Below, in pieces: positions 21,115-33,903 of a stretch of 64,000 bases of DNA. The DNA is from Bromus sterilis (taxonomy: Eukaryota; Streptophyta; Magnoliopsida; Poales; Poaceae), in the NCBI GenBank assembly GCA_950022295.1, contig OX465595.1, positions 224,405,770 through 224,469,769 of the forward strand, given 5' to 3'. The notes below the pieces were generated by a model, which ran no database searches, had not been told where the DNA came from, and saw only the letters and a list, made by a program, of their open reading frames with translations. The number at the start of each line of letters is the position of its first letter. Within the stretch, counting starts at the first letter, position 1. A program made the translations under genes and the position numbers.

Positions 21115-24100
21115 GACTCTGAAATTTAAAACCAATTCAAATTATTCTCAAGCAAAACAACCATGTCATCATTTCACCAAAAAGGTGTGTGGTGAAATTT
21201 AAAGATGGTTATGATCAAAACCAGTGGTACTTCTTGTATAAAACTGGACCATTCCCTTCGAAGCATGAGGGTTTCTATCGGAAACAACCACATTAAAAAT
21301 ACAAGATATTATTTTTAAATGATTCGAACCCCAAACATTTTATGTGTTCACCATTAAGCATTCACACTACCATCCTAAAATTTCAAATAGTTTGGACTCC
21401 ATTTGATAAATATTATGCATTTAATGATATAATTTTTGAGCAAAACGAACATGTAATTGAAAGTCGAATAAAATGACCTATAAACAGGATGAGATTTGGC
21501 ATGCTGTCATCATTTCACGAGCATGGTACATGGTAAAATTTTTAGAGGATTATGAAAAATCTGGTGGCACTTAGTGTACAAACTTCATTTGTTAAATGTT
21601 GGTCAAACACTGGAAAACCCCGTTGACCGTCTCAAAACCCAGCCAAAAATATCGTAACCCTACCTCACAACTGTGCCCGTTGGATGTAACCCTAGAGCCG
21701 AATGGTAGTTGTTGGATCTTAGCGCGATCCGCGAGGAGTTGGTTCTGCAACCTGATTGGTTGGATTTTATCAACGTATAGACACCAAGATTATAATGCAT
21801 AATCGTTTGGGATGTGAAAGTATAAGTTGCACGCCACCTAACGAATGCTTTCATTGGAAACTATATTCAATCCTTTTCCCTAAATCTCAAACTTTGCATT
21901 GTTCAACATTAAACACTCACAATAACGTACAAAAATTTCTGGCGGTTTCGACTTCATTTGTTCAATATAAGACATTTAACGATTTTTTTAGCAAAATTAC
22001 TTTCAAATTGAAAACCAATTCAAATGATTACTAAACAATATGAGATTTGGCATCCTGCCATTGTTGCACCAGCACGACATGTTGTATAAATTTGAGAGTA
22101 TCATGATAAAAACTATTGTTACTTTGTGTAAAAAATTGGGCCATTCCTATCGAAATATTAGGGTTTCTATGTGAAATAACCACATTAGAAAGATAACATG
22201 TTATTATAAAATCCTTTAACCCCCATTTTTTGTCTATTCGGCATTAAGTACTCACACTAGTATCCTAAAATTTCAAATAAATTTAACTTCATTTGATAAA
22301 CATAATGGACCTGGTGAATCATTTTCGAGCAAAACGACCCTGAAATTTAAAATCAATTCAAATGATATCTAAATTGGATGAGACTTGGCATGCTTTCATC
22401 ATTTCACCACCAAGGTATGTGGCGAATTTAAAATTAGTTATGATAAATAAACAATTGGTACTTCGTGTACAAAACTTGACCATTCCCTTCAAAGCATCAG
22501 GGTTTCTATCGGAAACAACCACATTACAAATACAACATATTATTTTTAAACGATTTGAACCCCAAAAATTTTATGTGTTCAACATTAAGCATTCACACTA
22601 AAATCCTAAAATTTCAAATAGTTTCGAGTTCATTTGATAAATATTATGCATTTAATATTATTATTTTGAGAAAAACGACAATGAAAGTGAAAATCAAATA
22701 AAATGACCTCTAAACGGGATGAGATTTGGCATGTTCTCATAATTTCACGAACATGGTACCTTGTAAAGTTTTGAGAAGATTATGACAAAAACTGGTGGCA
22801 CTTAGTGTACAAAATGCATTAGTTGAATGTTGGTCAAACACTGGAAAACCCCGTTGATCGTCTCAAAACCCAGCCGAAAATATCGTAACCCTACCTCACA
22901 ACTCTGCCTGTTGGATGTAACCCTAGAGCCGAATGGTTGTGGTTGGATCTTAGCGCGATCCGCGAGGAGTTGGTTCTGCAACCTGATTGGTTGGCTTTTA
23001 TCAACGTAGAGACACCCAGTTTATAATGCATAATCGTTTGGGATGTGAAAGTATAAGTTCCATGCCTCCTAACGAAGGCTTTCTCTGGTAACTATATTCT
23101 ATCCTTTTTCCCAAAATCTCAAACTTTACATGTGTTCAACATTGAACACTCACAATAACGTACAAAATTTTCAGACGGTTTCGACTTCATTTGTTCAATA
23201 TAAGTCATTTAACAATTTTTTTAGAAAAATGACTTTGGAATTGAACACCAATTAAAATGACGTCTAAACAATATAAGATTTGGCATGCTGTCATTGTTTC
23301 ACCAGCACGATATGTTGTATAAATTTGAGATTATCATGATGAAAACTATTGTTACTTCGTGTACAAAATTGGGCCATTCCTATCGAAATATTAGGGTTTC
23401 TACGTGAAACAACCACATTATAAAGACAAAATGTTATTCTAAAATCCTTTAACCCCCATTTTGTGTGTGTTCAGAAATTAAGCACTCACACTAGTATCCT
23501 AAAATTTCAAATAAATTTAACTTCATTTGATAAACCTAATGGACCTGGTGAATCATTTTCGTGCAAAACGACCCTGAAATTTAAAATCAATTCAAATGAT
23601 CTCTAAATTTGATGAGACTTGGCATGCTTTCATCATTTCACCAACAAGGTATTTAGTGAATTTAAAGTTGGTTATGATAAAAAAAAACAAGTAGTACTAC
23701 GTGTACAAAACTTGACCATTCGCTTCAAAGCATCAGGGTTTCTATCGAAAACGACTACATTACAAATACAACATATTATTTTTAAACAATTTAAACTCCA
23801 AAAAATTTATGTGTTCAACATTAACCATTCACACTAACATCCTAATATTTCAAGTTCTGAGTTCATTTGATAAGTATTATGCATTTACTAATATTTTTTT
23901 GACCAAAAAGACAATGAAAGTGAAAGTTTGTTAAAATGACCTTTAAACAGGATGAGATTTGGCATGTTCTCATCATTTCACGAACACGGAACATGGTAAA
24001 TTTTTGAGAGGATTATGACAAAAACTGGTGGCACTTAGTGCACAAAGTGCATTAGTTGAATGTTGGTCAAACACTGGAAAACCCCGTTGACCTTCTCAAA

Positions 24101-24338
24101 ACCCAGCCAAAAATCTCGTAACCCTAGCTCACAATTGTGGATGTTGGACGTAACCCTAGTTCCGAATGGTAGTTGTTGTATCTTAGCGCGACCCGCGAGT
24201 AGCTGGTTCTACAACCTGATTGGCTGGCTTTTATCAAAGTACAGACACATAGTTTATAATGCAGCATTGTTTCAGATATGAAAACGTAAGTTGCACACCT
24301 CCTAACGAAGGCTTCCGTCATAAGCTATATTCAATCCA
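21115..24338. repeat. tandem array, 1.23 kb higher-order unit (about 2.6 copies) of about 340 bp monomers
   Basis: The same long block (ATGTTGGTCAAACACTGGAA and following) starts at 21596, 22827 and 24060, spacings 1231 and 1233. Within each unit a GAT(G)AGATTTGGCATGC motif followed by TTTCACNANCA recurs near 21490, 22033, 22378, 22722, 23272, 23612 and 23951, with intervals near 544, 345, 344, 550, 340 and 339. Each unit is therefore three diverged monomers of about 340 bp, one carrying about 200 extra bases (the block with CTGGAAAACCCCGTTGA). AT-rich, no coding capacity. Triticeae satellites such as the Afa and 350-bp families have a similar monomer length, but I could not match the sequence. 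Confidence 0.85.
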
Positions 24339-24415
24339 CATCCAGATTACCCCACCACCGGTGATTAAAGCACACAGTCAATTCCCCAACCCATCAATCA
24401 GCATAGGTCTCTAAG

Positions 24416-24858
24416 ATGGGGACGTCGAGTCGCTCCAAGAGGGATCGTACGGTTGCCTCTACTACTGGCCGAGTGCGTGCCGGAGGCGGCCGGGTTGGTG
24501 GTTCCGACGAGGCCTCCCGGCGCCTTGCGCGCGTTCTATGCGAGGCATCATTTGGTGACCAATTCCTCCATTAGCGCCTCCGCCCCGAGCCTCACAGATT
24601 TCCCACATGATGGCTCGTTATGCCCGAATCATGACCCCTTCTTACTCCAGGACCCCGTCTGTCTCCACATTCTCCATCCCGATCGCATGCACCCAACGCA
24701 CAGCTATGGAAGTGGCCAGGGCGTTAGCATTAGCTTGTACGGTGACGGAAGCTGCCAACAGGGCGACGGCATGCGCCATTGTCACGATGGCCTCTCTGGA
24801 CCAGCTCGTCGACGTCAAGGAGGCTAATAGCACCCAATCCGACAACGGAGATGCATAA
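24416..24858 (+). pseudogene. broken gene-like ORF, Ala/Thr-rich
   Basis: An ATG at 24416 opens a basic, Gly/Arg-rich frame (SSRSKRDRTVASTTGRVRAGG) that stops near 24574. A second frame from 24607 to 24858 carries an alanine-rich helix (VARALALACTVTEAANRATA) and an acidic end (STQSDNGDA) before TAA. One frameshift would join them. AATAAAAT at 24901 could be a polyadenylation signal. The alanine-rich composition recalls the minus-strand remnant at 19343-19633, but I could not align the two convincingly. No function assigned. Confidence 0.3.
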
Positions 24859-25288
24859 GGCGGCCAGTATAATCTTCATTATATTCTGCACACAAGTACT
24901 AAATAAAATTTGTTTAATTAGGCGTCAGTCTTTGTTATTCCAGTAGATCTTGAGTAAGAGCTAAGTTAAGTCCAGTACCATGTTTAACTATTGAACTGGT
25001 TCGGTTTAGTAAGTGTGATCTTTACTGATGACTCAGTTTCTTTCTCAAATTAATAGCTGCTTTAATATGTTCAATGACATGGATGTTTGCTATAATCAGG
25101 ATAATTCACACAAAATTTTGAAGGTTCCCCGCATCATCTCTCTCGCGTAAAAAAATGTCTGTTTGCGATAAGAATGTAACCCATACGAATTTACTTTTAG
25201 ATTCTCCTGCGATGTCACTTCTCCCATCAGTCCCCCTCCCCACGTACCCAAAAATCTCGCCAACCGCGTGAATATCTAAGATGCTCCG
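24859..25288. other. unassigned spacer
   Basis: AT-rich sequence between the ORF remnant and the next LTR. No feature supported besides the AATAAA at 24901. Confidence 0.4.
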
Positions 25289-26870
25289 TGTGACACCTTT
25301 GATTTTGGAACTTTCTTTTTCCAAAAACTTTTCTGAGTTATTTCAAGATTTGCTATTTGGTTTGATTTTGAGAAACTATTTGGACTTGAAACTTGAGCAT
25401 ATTTTCTTTCCTCACTCAAGTAGCCCATGATTTCGTAAACCCTTTCCCATGATCATCTCTTGATCCATCCAATCCAAGCACATTTTTATTCAAGCCATAT
25501 ATTCCTTTTCAAATAAAAGGAATATTCCCTTTATTTGAGGATTGTGAAGCAACCCCTATTTATACTGCTCCATAAATCCCCAAATAATTCCCTCATATCC
25601 TTGATGTCATATCTTGCCAAAATCTCCAAAAACATTGCATGGCCCAAGTGGATTTTTCACCCAGAGAAATTCATTTGTCTATGGGGGAAAAATAGCACTT
25701 TGTGAAGGAACTGTTATTTATCCTTATCCATTGCTGGTGAAACTTTTTGTGCACACTCTTATGATCATATCAAGTGCCTATGCCAAGTTTCAGCCTTAGG
25801 GGAATAGCCAAACTCCATACCAAAATTCCCAAATTTGGTATGCAGGAAGGGGGCATTGTGAAGCAAGTGCATGATAGGAGAACCAATTTTCCTTGATACT
25901 TTTTTCACAAGTGAACACACCCAAATGACTCCACTAAGCCAAGTTTTAGCCAAATCCAACCACCTATGTGAGGTGATCACCAAGATCAAGTTTCTGGCCA
26001 GCAGAGTACCTTGTGAAGCAAGTACTAGCTAGAAGCTTCCCCTAGCCTTGAAACGTTGCACACCCATGCACACCACCAAATAACTACTCTACACCAAATT
26101 TCACCCAATTCATTCCAGCCTAGAGGATTCCAGCTTCAACAATGCATTTCTGGTCAATTACGTGCTTTACAAAGGAAGTACATTATTCCTTTGGCATATT
26201 TATCTCAAACTTTCCAGAATGCTAGTCCCTCCAACCCCAAAGCCCTTGGACAACAGGCCATCCACCCCCTGTTCACCATTTTACCACTGCTTCTTCCCCA
26301 AGTTTGCTGCTGCAAATTTGCAGTGAGGCTATGACTACCAAAGTGATCCCCTTGACCATCAACATGCACCACGGTAATCAACAATGAGTCAAGAACCTGC
26401 TAGACAAGCTTGGACATGAAGAAAACCCCCTACATGCACCAGTGCCGTGGGGAACACGCCCATGGCGTGCCACTGGCGTGCTCTGGCCGTGCCACGATAC
26501 CTCTGAACACGTGAACCACGCGCTGCAGGCCGCCGGCATCGTCTTCTTGTTGTCCAGCCGTGCCGCACAGCTTTGCCAAGCATGCGTGCTCTCTATCCCA
26601 CTCTTTCCCTCGCCGGAATCGCGCCCGTTGCTCGGCGCCGTGCGTAACCTAACGAGCATAGTGGCCCTGACCCGTCTTGATCGCCCGTCCTTTCCCCTTC
26701 TGCCCCGCGTGCTCCACTGCATCCCCGTGATCTCCCTGAACCCCCTAGAACCCACCGGAGCTCGCCAGCATGCCCCTCACCTGGCAGCTTCCCGTGGGTG
26801 GCATCCGGCCGGGAATCTCGCCTCCCCCTATAAAAGGAAGTCTCCCCCGCCCGTTCTCTCCACCAGCCAC
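25289..26870 (+). repeat. left part of an LTR (element U1), interrupted by Ath2
   Basis: It starts TGTGACACCTTTGATTTTGG, an LTR-like start, and becomes GC-rich toward a clear TATA box at 26829-26835 (CCCTATAAAAGGAAG). Ath2 enters at 26871 after GCCAC, the probable target duplication. The rest of U1 would lie beyond the right end of Ath2, outside the window. Orientation follows from the TATA box. Family unassigned; the ORFs seen in 26378-26873 are GC-rich promoter sequence and not treated as genes. Confidence 0.6.
26829..26835 (+). promoter_or_regulatory. TATA box of element U1
   Basis: TATAAAA in CCCCC-TATAAAA-GGAAGTCTCCCCC. The Ath2 insertion lies 35 bases downstream, about where transcription would begin. 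Confidence 0.65.
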
Positions 26871-28537
26871 TGATACTTCCAAAACGTATCTATAATTTCT
26901 GCTTGCTCCATGCCCTTTTTGTGTCATATTTCTATGATATTGATGAACTTCCATACACTTTTGATCATATTTGGACTCACTTATTAACTCAGTGCACCCC
27001 AGTGCCAGTTCCTATTTTCTGCTGTTTTTCTATTTCAGGTATCCCCCATATAAAAAGTGCTCCAAAAATTGGGGAAAATCCAATAAAAATCAGCATAGAA
27101 GAAGCTTCGGGAATCACCGACGGGGGGCCAGAGGGGACCCACCAGGGCCCCAAGCGCCCTCCCGGCGCGCCCTAGGGTGGGGCCGCGCCAGGGGGCCGCC
27201 TGGACCGTTGGTGGACCCCCTGGCTGCCCCCTTCGCCTATTTATTCCTCGTGACGAGAATCCCCCGTGACGGGAACCCTTTTTCGCGATCTCTCCTCTGT
27301 TCCGCCGCCGCCGCGCTTCCAAGATGGGAGCACCAGAAGACCTCTTCCCGGCACCCTGCCGGAGGGAGGAACCACCTCCGGAAGCTTCAACACCACCATG
27401 GATGCTTCCCGGATGAACCGTGAGTAGTCCACCTTGGACCATGGGTCTATGATTAGTAGCTATGTGATGTTCTCCTCCCCTCTTTGTTCTTCATGGATTA
27501 GACCTCGTGATCTGCCCTACATGATCGAGGCACATATGTAATATTTCTGTTGTTGCTATGCTGAGTTTGCTGGGAGCCGATGGATTATGAGATTATGTTC
27601 AGATTGTGTTTGAGTAATATATTTGATTCTCCTCTTTTATATTTATGTTCTTGAGTAATTCTTGCATATTCTCCATTTTTGTTTATTTATTTCGCCAAGT
27701 AGTAGGTAGTGACTCCAAGAGGGAGCTTTATGCATGATTGTGCGTTCATGCCCGCCGATGACTAGCTTGAGTGACAAAAACATGAGTCTAGGGGATGTGT
27801 TGTTGCCACAAGGGGGAAAACAACGGTGTTTGTACTTGCGGGTGCAAGGATTGTTTACTTTACGCAAAGTTCTTTAAGACAGTTGTCCATTGCTTTGATT
27901 TTACACTTTGGGTGGGATTCGCAACTTAATACCAACGAGATGTTCTGGATAGATATATCAAGGTGGATGATTAGTAGGTAGATGCAGATGGATTTCGGTC
28001 TACTTGCCTTGGCGTACCGCCCATGCTTTTGAGCCTCTTCCTTTCTTCATAGCATAATTAGCATTGGTTTGCGCACATAATCCTGTCAATTTCCCAGCTC
28101 TAATTTGTTTACCTCGCATGGCTATTTTATCGTCTTTTGGGATAGAGACATCACTAGTGAACATCATAGGACCCCGGTCCATATTTCCAATTCTGTTTAC
28201 ACTATCAGTTTACTTTCAGTATTTACTTTTCAGTTGCTATCACTATCATTATTATCCTGTGCGTTTTATCCTTTGTAAACAACAAGGCCGGAGGAATTAA
28301 CAACTCCTCTGTACTCGTTGGGAAGCAAAGCTATTTGCTCTGTGTGCAGGTCTAGGTTAAGTAAGCAACCTTAGGTTGTGAACGGCGCCATTGTTCACTT
28401 CACCACCTCCTTGTATCTGTTGGAGTCCTATTGGTTCGACACTCAACCTTAGCATCTTCGCTAAGGGAAATTGCCGATGTCTACATCTCAACCTCCCACT
28501 TTGGGTAACCAACGAGGGGGCGTTAATTCGTACCATC
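26871..28537 (+). repeat. Ath2 5' LTR (1667 bp)
   Basis: Starts TGATACTTCC, ends TACCATCA just before the primer site. Colinear with the Ath1 5' LTR. The last 200 bases (28310-28480) differ strongly from Ath1, where a different stretch replaces GTCCACGTCAACC. Confidence 0.88.
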
Positions 28538-28549
28538 AAAAGAAATTTC

Positions 28550-28567
28550 TGGCGCCGTTGCCGGGGA
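28550..28567 (+). other. Ath2 primer binding site (tRNA-Asp)
   Basis: TGGCGCCGTTGCCGGGGA, twelve bases after the LTR end, identical to Ath1. Confidence 0.88.
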
Positions 28568-28702
28568 CTCCACTCTTCAAGATAGCGGAGTTGCACACTA
28601 TCTTTTATCTTTTCTTTTTAGTCTTGTTAGTTTACCTTTCAGTTTTTGCTTTAGTGTCCTTTATCGACAATCACAAAAATAGTTATCTTTCTTGCTGCTA
28701 CT

Positions 28703-30736
28703 ATGGGTTCCTCTGAGAACACTAAGTTGTGTGACTTCACTAGTCACAACAACAGTGACTTTATCTGCACTCCTATTGCTACACCTGCTACTTCAGCACC
28801 TTCTTATGAGATTAAACCTGCTTTGCTGAACCTTGTTATGAAAGATCAATTTTCCGGTGCGAGAGATTATGCTGCTTTGCACTTAAATAATTTTATTGAG
28901 CTTTGTGATATGCAAAAGTACAAAGAAGTAGATGGTGATATTGTTAAGCTTAATCTTTTTCCTTTCTCCTTGAGGGATGAAGCTAAAATTTGGTTTCAAT
29001 CCTTGCCTAAGAATAGCATAGACTCTTGGGACAAGTGCAAGGATGCTTTTATTGGGAAGTACTACCCCCCTTCTAAGATTATCCAATTGAGGAGTTTTAT
29101 TATGAATTTTAAAAAATTGGATAATGAACACGTTTCCCAAGCCTAGGAACGCATGAAATCTCTTGTTAAGAATTGCCCTACGCATGGTTTGACTACTTGG
29201 ATGGTTATCCAAACCTTTTATGAAGGCTTGAACTTTACCTCGCAGAACTTGCTAGATTCGGCCGCGGAAGGAACCTTTATGTCAACTACACTTGGTGCTG
29301 CCACAAAACTTCTCGATGAGGTGATGACAAACTACTCCCAATAGCACACCGAAAGAGCTCCAATAGGTAGGAAGGTAAAATCTGTCGAGGAGATCTCCTC
29401 CCTAAATGAAAAAGTTGACTTGATTATGTCTCTACTTACCAAGCAATCTCCTATTGATCCTCGTGATGTACCTTTAAATTCTTTGATTGCTCAAGATCAA
29501 GTAGATGTGAACTTTATCTCTAGAAACAACTTCAATAACAATGCTTATAGGAGTAAATTTGGTAGCAATCCTAGACCGTTCCCCTCCAACTACGGGAACA
29601 ACAACACTTATCCTAGCACCTAAAACTCCACTTCTGAATTGGAGAGTATGCTTGAAGACTCTATCACTACCCAAAAAGCCTTCAACAAGAGGGTAGAGGA
29701 AAAACTAGACAAATTAGATAACCTCTCGTCGAAGGTAGACAATTTAGCCCATGAAGTAGAGTTGCTTAAAATTAGAACTTCTTCTCTTGAGGAGAGGAAG
29801 GTCACTCCTATGAATGCTATCCAAATGCAAATTAATGAAAACATTAGGATGATGGCTAAACTCAAAGAGAGATGGGCTAGAAAAAAGGAGGAAGAAGATA
29901 GAATTAAGAGCCTTCCTACACACCATACTGTTACTGCTATCCAAGTTGTTGAGGATATCCAAACTCTTAGCACCCAATGCACCCCTAATCCCATAGGACC
30001 TATTAATGGTGATGCTATGACCTCAACCGTAGAAGAAGAAATTCCTATGACTATAGAAGCTACCAAACAAGTGAGCCTAAAGGACACCACTACCACTTTA
30101 CTTGATAGTAGTGACCTTGATTTTGATAATTGCACCCATTATGAAGTTATTCATTTCCTTCACAAGATATCTTGAGACGCCCACACTAGCACACTTAATA
30201 TTGCCTTCACGGAGCATATCACTAATGCTCTCATCAAAGCTAGGGAGGAGAAGCTTGGGGTAGAAGCCTCCATACCTAGAAAGCTAGAAGATGGTTGGGA
30301 TCCTATGATTAAAATTAAGTTGAATAACTTTTCTTGTTATGCTTTATGTGATGTTGGAGCTAGTACCTCCGTTATGCCCAAAAGAATGTATGATATATTT
30401 GAATTGAAACCTTTTGATTCTTGTTCTTTTCGTGTTCGTCTCGTCGACTCTTCTGTAAAAAAACCTTTGGGTAACATAGATGATGTTCTTATCATTGTCA
30501 ATGACAATTATGTTCCCGTTGATTTTACTATCATGGACATTGAACGTGAACCTTCTTGTCCAATTATTTTGGGACGTCCTTTTCTTCGCACCATGGGTGC
30601 TATTATTGATATGAAAGGAGGGATCATAAAATTCCAATTACGTCTCAAGAAAGGGATGGAACACTTCCCTAGGAAAAAGTTTAAATTGCCTTTTGACTCC
30701 GTCACACGGGCTAGCTATTTTCTTGAAAAGACTTGA
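28703..30736 (+). pseudogene. gag-pro: Ath2 gag-protease, one frame with four stops
   Basis: A single frame of 677 codons from ATG at 28703, with no frameshift but stops at 29144 (TAG), 29342 (TAG), 29621 (TAA) and 30173 (TGA). Residues about 40-210 are the Athila gag core (FSGARDYAALHLNNFIELCD, LNLFPFSLRDEAKIWFQSL, IGKYYPPSKI). A charged coiled-coil segment follows (about 30060-30400 region preceded by KLDNLSSKVDNLAHEVELLK at 29708-29767). The aspartic protease fold is at the end, with CDVGASTSVMPKRMYD near 30350 and CPIILGRPFLRT near 30560. No CCHC knuckle, as in other Athila gag proteins. No RT or integrase follows. Confidence 0.88.
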
Positions 30737-30739
30737 TCT

Positions 30740-32156
30740 ATTTGCATTAAACCTAGCAAATGACTTTAAAGAAGCGCTTTCGGGAGGCAGCCCGCAACGA
30801 ATTTAGGATTTCCTTTTTGTTTTTCTTCTGTTTTTAGTGGACTTGATGATTGTTACTATTGTAGCAACATCATTGTATCTTTAGTTTATAAGCTTTGTGC
30901 CATTTATAGCCTCATATGACAAGGGAAGTGAAAGTTGTGACATGTTGTCCAGAAAACAGATTTTGTCCTCATGACTAGAAAAATCATGGAGAAATCCCAG
31001 TTCATATTTTTGAGCTCAATTGTTTACACAGCGTGATCTATACAATTATGGAACTTTGGTATGTTCTGAGTTTTTTGATTTGAGTTGCAGAAGTATCCCT
31101 AAAAAATTCTTTACTACCTGCTGGTCTGTTTTTCACAGATTCTGTCCTGTTTTGCCTTTTCATCGTTTTGGAAACATTAATCTTGCTTTTTATTTGCAAA
31201 AACTTTTTTGCAATCTTGAGAAACAGTAGCTCTTCAATAATATATTTATTTCCAATAGAGAAAAAATTATTTTATTATGGGTACTAACCTCGCTAATCAG
31301 ATTATGATGAGTTATGTATGAAGGGAGTTTTCAAATGTGCGAGGGAAGATGATGAAAGCAGATTCAGGTGTGTCAAGAGCTCAAGCTTGGGGATGCCCCC
31401 ATGCATCCCCAAGAAATATTCAAGGAGACTCAAGCGTATAAGCTTGGGGATGCCCCCTTGCATCCCCTTCTCCATCAACAATTATCAGTTCGTCTCTCGT
31501 CTCACTATATTTTTATCACTTCATGCGTTATGTGCTATGCTTGGAGCGTCTCACTCTTAGGTTTTATTTTTAGTTTTCTTTAGCTTTTCTTGCTGTTCAT
31601 AACAAGTTAGAACCCAGCTTTCTTTGTGTGGGAGAGAAACACGCTCCACTTCCAAAATCTAGAACACAACATAGGATTTTTCATGCTTATCTTCGATGTG
31701 TGTGTTCTTTATCTTTTTCATAGCTACTGCCATGTTTTGCTCTTAGTTTTCATGTTTATCTTTTCAAAAGAGCTTTTGTTTAGTTTGTTGCTGGAAATCT
31801 GTTGAGTTTTCATGTTTATCTTGTTTAGAGAGTTTGCCTGTTGCACTAAGTTTTGTTTCTTGACTTGAAGTAGGTAACTGAGGTTGCTATTCAGTTGTAG
31901 TAGTAACTTGCAATAGTTTTGAGGTATTTTTTTGAGTAATGTTTGGACTTTTGGTTTCCAGAGCTTTAGCCTATTAGTGATAGATGTCGTATTTTGGGAA
32001 ATCCGTGTTTATTTTCAAAAATTACAAAATTAGTTGAGAACTTTAGCTACTAGACGGATCACTACACTTATGAGGGGTCGAATATTAGAGTACACTCACG
32101 TAGCATGAGTCGAGGATGCGCAAGGATAACCAAACCCCCATACACTCCTCCTCGGG
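30740..32156 (+). other. Ath2 3' untranslated region, first block
   Basis: Non-coding, AT-rich. Recognisable family landmarks are GCGCTTTCGGGAGGCAGCCC (about 30775), two copies of AAGCTTGGGGATGCCCCC (31383 and 31440), and TAGTAGTAACTTGCAATAG (31898). It ends at the Tat-Z insertion after TCGGG (32152-32156). Confidence 0.8.
31383..31470 (+). repeat. twin G/C-rich motif in Ath2 3' UTR
   Basis: AAGCTTGGGGATGCCCCC followed by A/T-rich and GCATCCCC occurs twice, 57 bases apart. Each copy can fold on itself (GGGGATGC with GCATCCCC). The motif is a standing feature of this family's 3' region. Confidence 0.6.
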
Positions 32157-32602
32157 TGACGGGGATGTACCCCGGAAAATCCCATGGTCAGGGACCCTGG
32201 CTTAGTCATGAGAGGCACAGGTTGGACGATAAGCTCGTCGGCTAACAAGAGGATACGTTCCTTCTCGATATTATTGATTGGAGATGGCAATTACAGGGAC
32301 GCCGAGGCTAGTGCGCACAAGGCTAGGTTACATATTTTGTATTTCTTGATCTCGACGTCTCCCCTCCTAGCCCTTATATACTAGGCTAGGTCTCGGGGAG
32401 TCCGTCTTGATTACGAATGAGGTTTCCTAACCATGATCTTGTTCCGTACGGCAAGTTTACACCTTCCTTATGACTCGCGGACTCCTACGTCGGTGCCACT
32501 AGTGGGCCAAGGCTGGGCCCAGGCGGCATCGTTGTGGGCCTTCTGTCTTCTGGTATACCGGGTAGGCTCATCTATAGGAGTCGTGGGGTCACCCCCTCGT
32601 CA
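32157..32602 (-). repeat. Tat-Z 3' LTR (446 bp)
   Basis: Left LTR; on the minus strand it reads TGACGAGGG to CATCCCCGTCA. A minus-strand TATATAAGGG box is at 32371-32380. Confidence 0.92.
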
Positions 32603-32617
32603 GTAGCCCCCGAGTGC
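32603..32617 (-). other. Tat-Z polypurine tract
   Basis: On the minus strand GGCACTCGGGGGCTAC abuts the 3' LTR start TGACGAGGG. The G-run followed by CTAC is typical of Tat-lineage tracts. Confidence 0.7.
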
Positions 32618-33283
32618 CTGGGGAACTCGAAGAGGCGCGCAGGGACTCGAATCCACACTAGTGTCGTTTTGATGTATGCACGGTTCAACCGCGGGTCGCT
32701 GGCAGTCTGGGGCCATGACAAAACCTGTTTCGAGGGATGCTAAGATGAAAGGGCCCAAGGTGTCGACTAGTCGAGCCTCGGTGAATTGCACTAGTGGCAA
32801 AAACCGCAGTAGCCCAATCAAACCCATGTCCCTCGACATGAGCTTGGAACACTGGTGTGTAGCAAAAGTCATGCCGTTGCAGGTCTTATAGTTATCAATT
32901 GCCGCCAGTAAAGTTCGTAGCCTAGGTGCGTACGCCCGGCTTTTTCTATCATGCATGCGCATGGAAAGGGTTGGGAGTGAAATCGCTCTTCGTTAAGTCT
33001 GAGCCCAGCCGATCTTCGCAGCGGGGTCTTACCTACACGCTAAGCTTGTGTGGCATCTGAGCACAGTGTATCGTGTTCCAGGAATATGTATTTTTATTGA
33101 GGCGCTGATCCTAGTAGAAAATGCACCCACTTGGAATAAACAATCAAGCGGGCAGTTTTAGCAGTCACTCGTGGAGCTCCTCCGAGTGCTCGGGTGTAGA
33201 GGGATATTTGCTCGGAAGGTCGTCGAGTGCTTGAGTATATAGAGTTTTGCGAGTAATCACTCGAATATTGCTTTTTCTCTCAG

Positions 33284-33500
33284 GTTGAGGGAGCACCCGA
33301 TACTCTAGGACCGCTCGAGCTGGCGAGTGCAGGTCTCCTTATCTTGCGTCATGGTGAGGGAGCACCCTAAACTCTCATGGGTGCGAGTAATCACTCGAGC
33401 ACATTTTTGCCTCTAGGTGAGGGAGCACCTGAGACTCTCGAAGGTGCGAGTGATCACTCGAGCACATTTTTTCTTTTGGGTGAGGGGGCACCCGAAACTC
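33284..33500. repeat. degenerate 64-67 bp tandem repeat in Tat-Z 3' region
   Basis: The motif GTGAGGGAGCACCC with CGAGTNATCACTCGAGCACA recurs with starts near 33284, 33351, 33416 and 33480. About three and a half units. Confidence 0.75.
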
Positions 33501-33903
33501 GCGCAGGTGGATACGCTCCCGATGGGAGTTAGATATATTTGAAAAATGTATTTAAACTTATGCAAAAAATGGAGGTTCCAAGCTGCCTCTTCTGCTGACT
33601 GCCTCTTTAATTTACCTTTTGTTTGGCAAAGATTACTATCTCCTTGCTGGAGGACCGTCAAAAGATGTTCTGACTGCTAACCGTCATGTCTGCATGACCA
33701 GTCATAATGATGGCTTTTGGTGGCGTGCTGCAGCCGCCTGTTGAGTTATCGATGCACGCATTGAAACCGCGTGAGATTTGACGCGTCCAGCGCACTGTGC
33801 CTCCCGTGTGAAGGCATCTTTGTCTCGAACTTCGAATCGCCCGGCGTGCTTGGTCTTTTAATTAATGGCTCCCGTCGTCTGGGCTTCTATGTGGGGTTTG
33901 TGC

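Noticed and set aside
19343..24858. Idea that the Ala-rich remnants at 19343-19633 and 24416-24858 are inverted copies of one gene
   Set aside because: Similar composition only; I could not align them residue by residue. A translated pairwise alignment would settle it.
26378..26873. 143-codon and 125-codon ORFs before the U1 TATA box
   Set aside because: They sit in the GC-rich promoter part of an LTR and overlap on opposite strands without a recognisable domain.
31383..31470. Repeated motif considered as a CRISPR-like or miRNA-like array
   Set aside because: Only two copies, in a plant retrotransposon 3' UTR where this motif is a family feature; no spacer structure.
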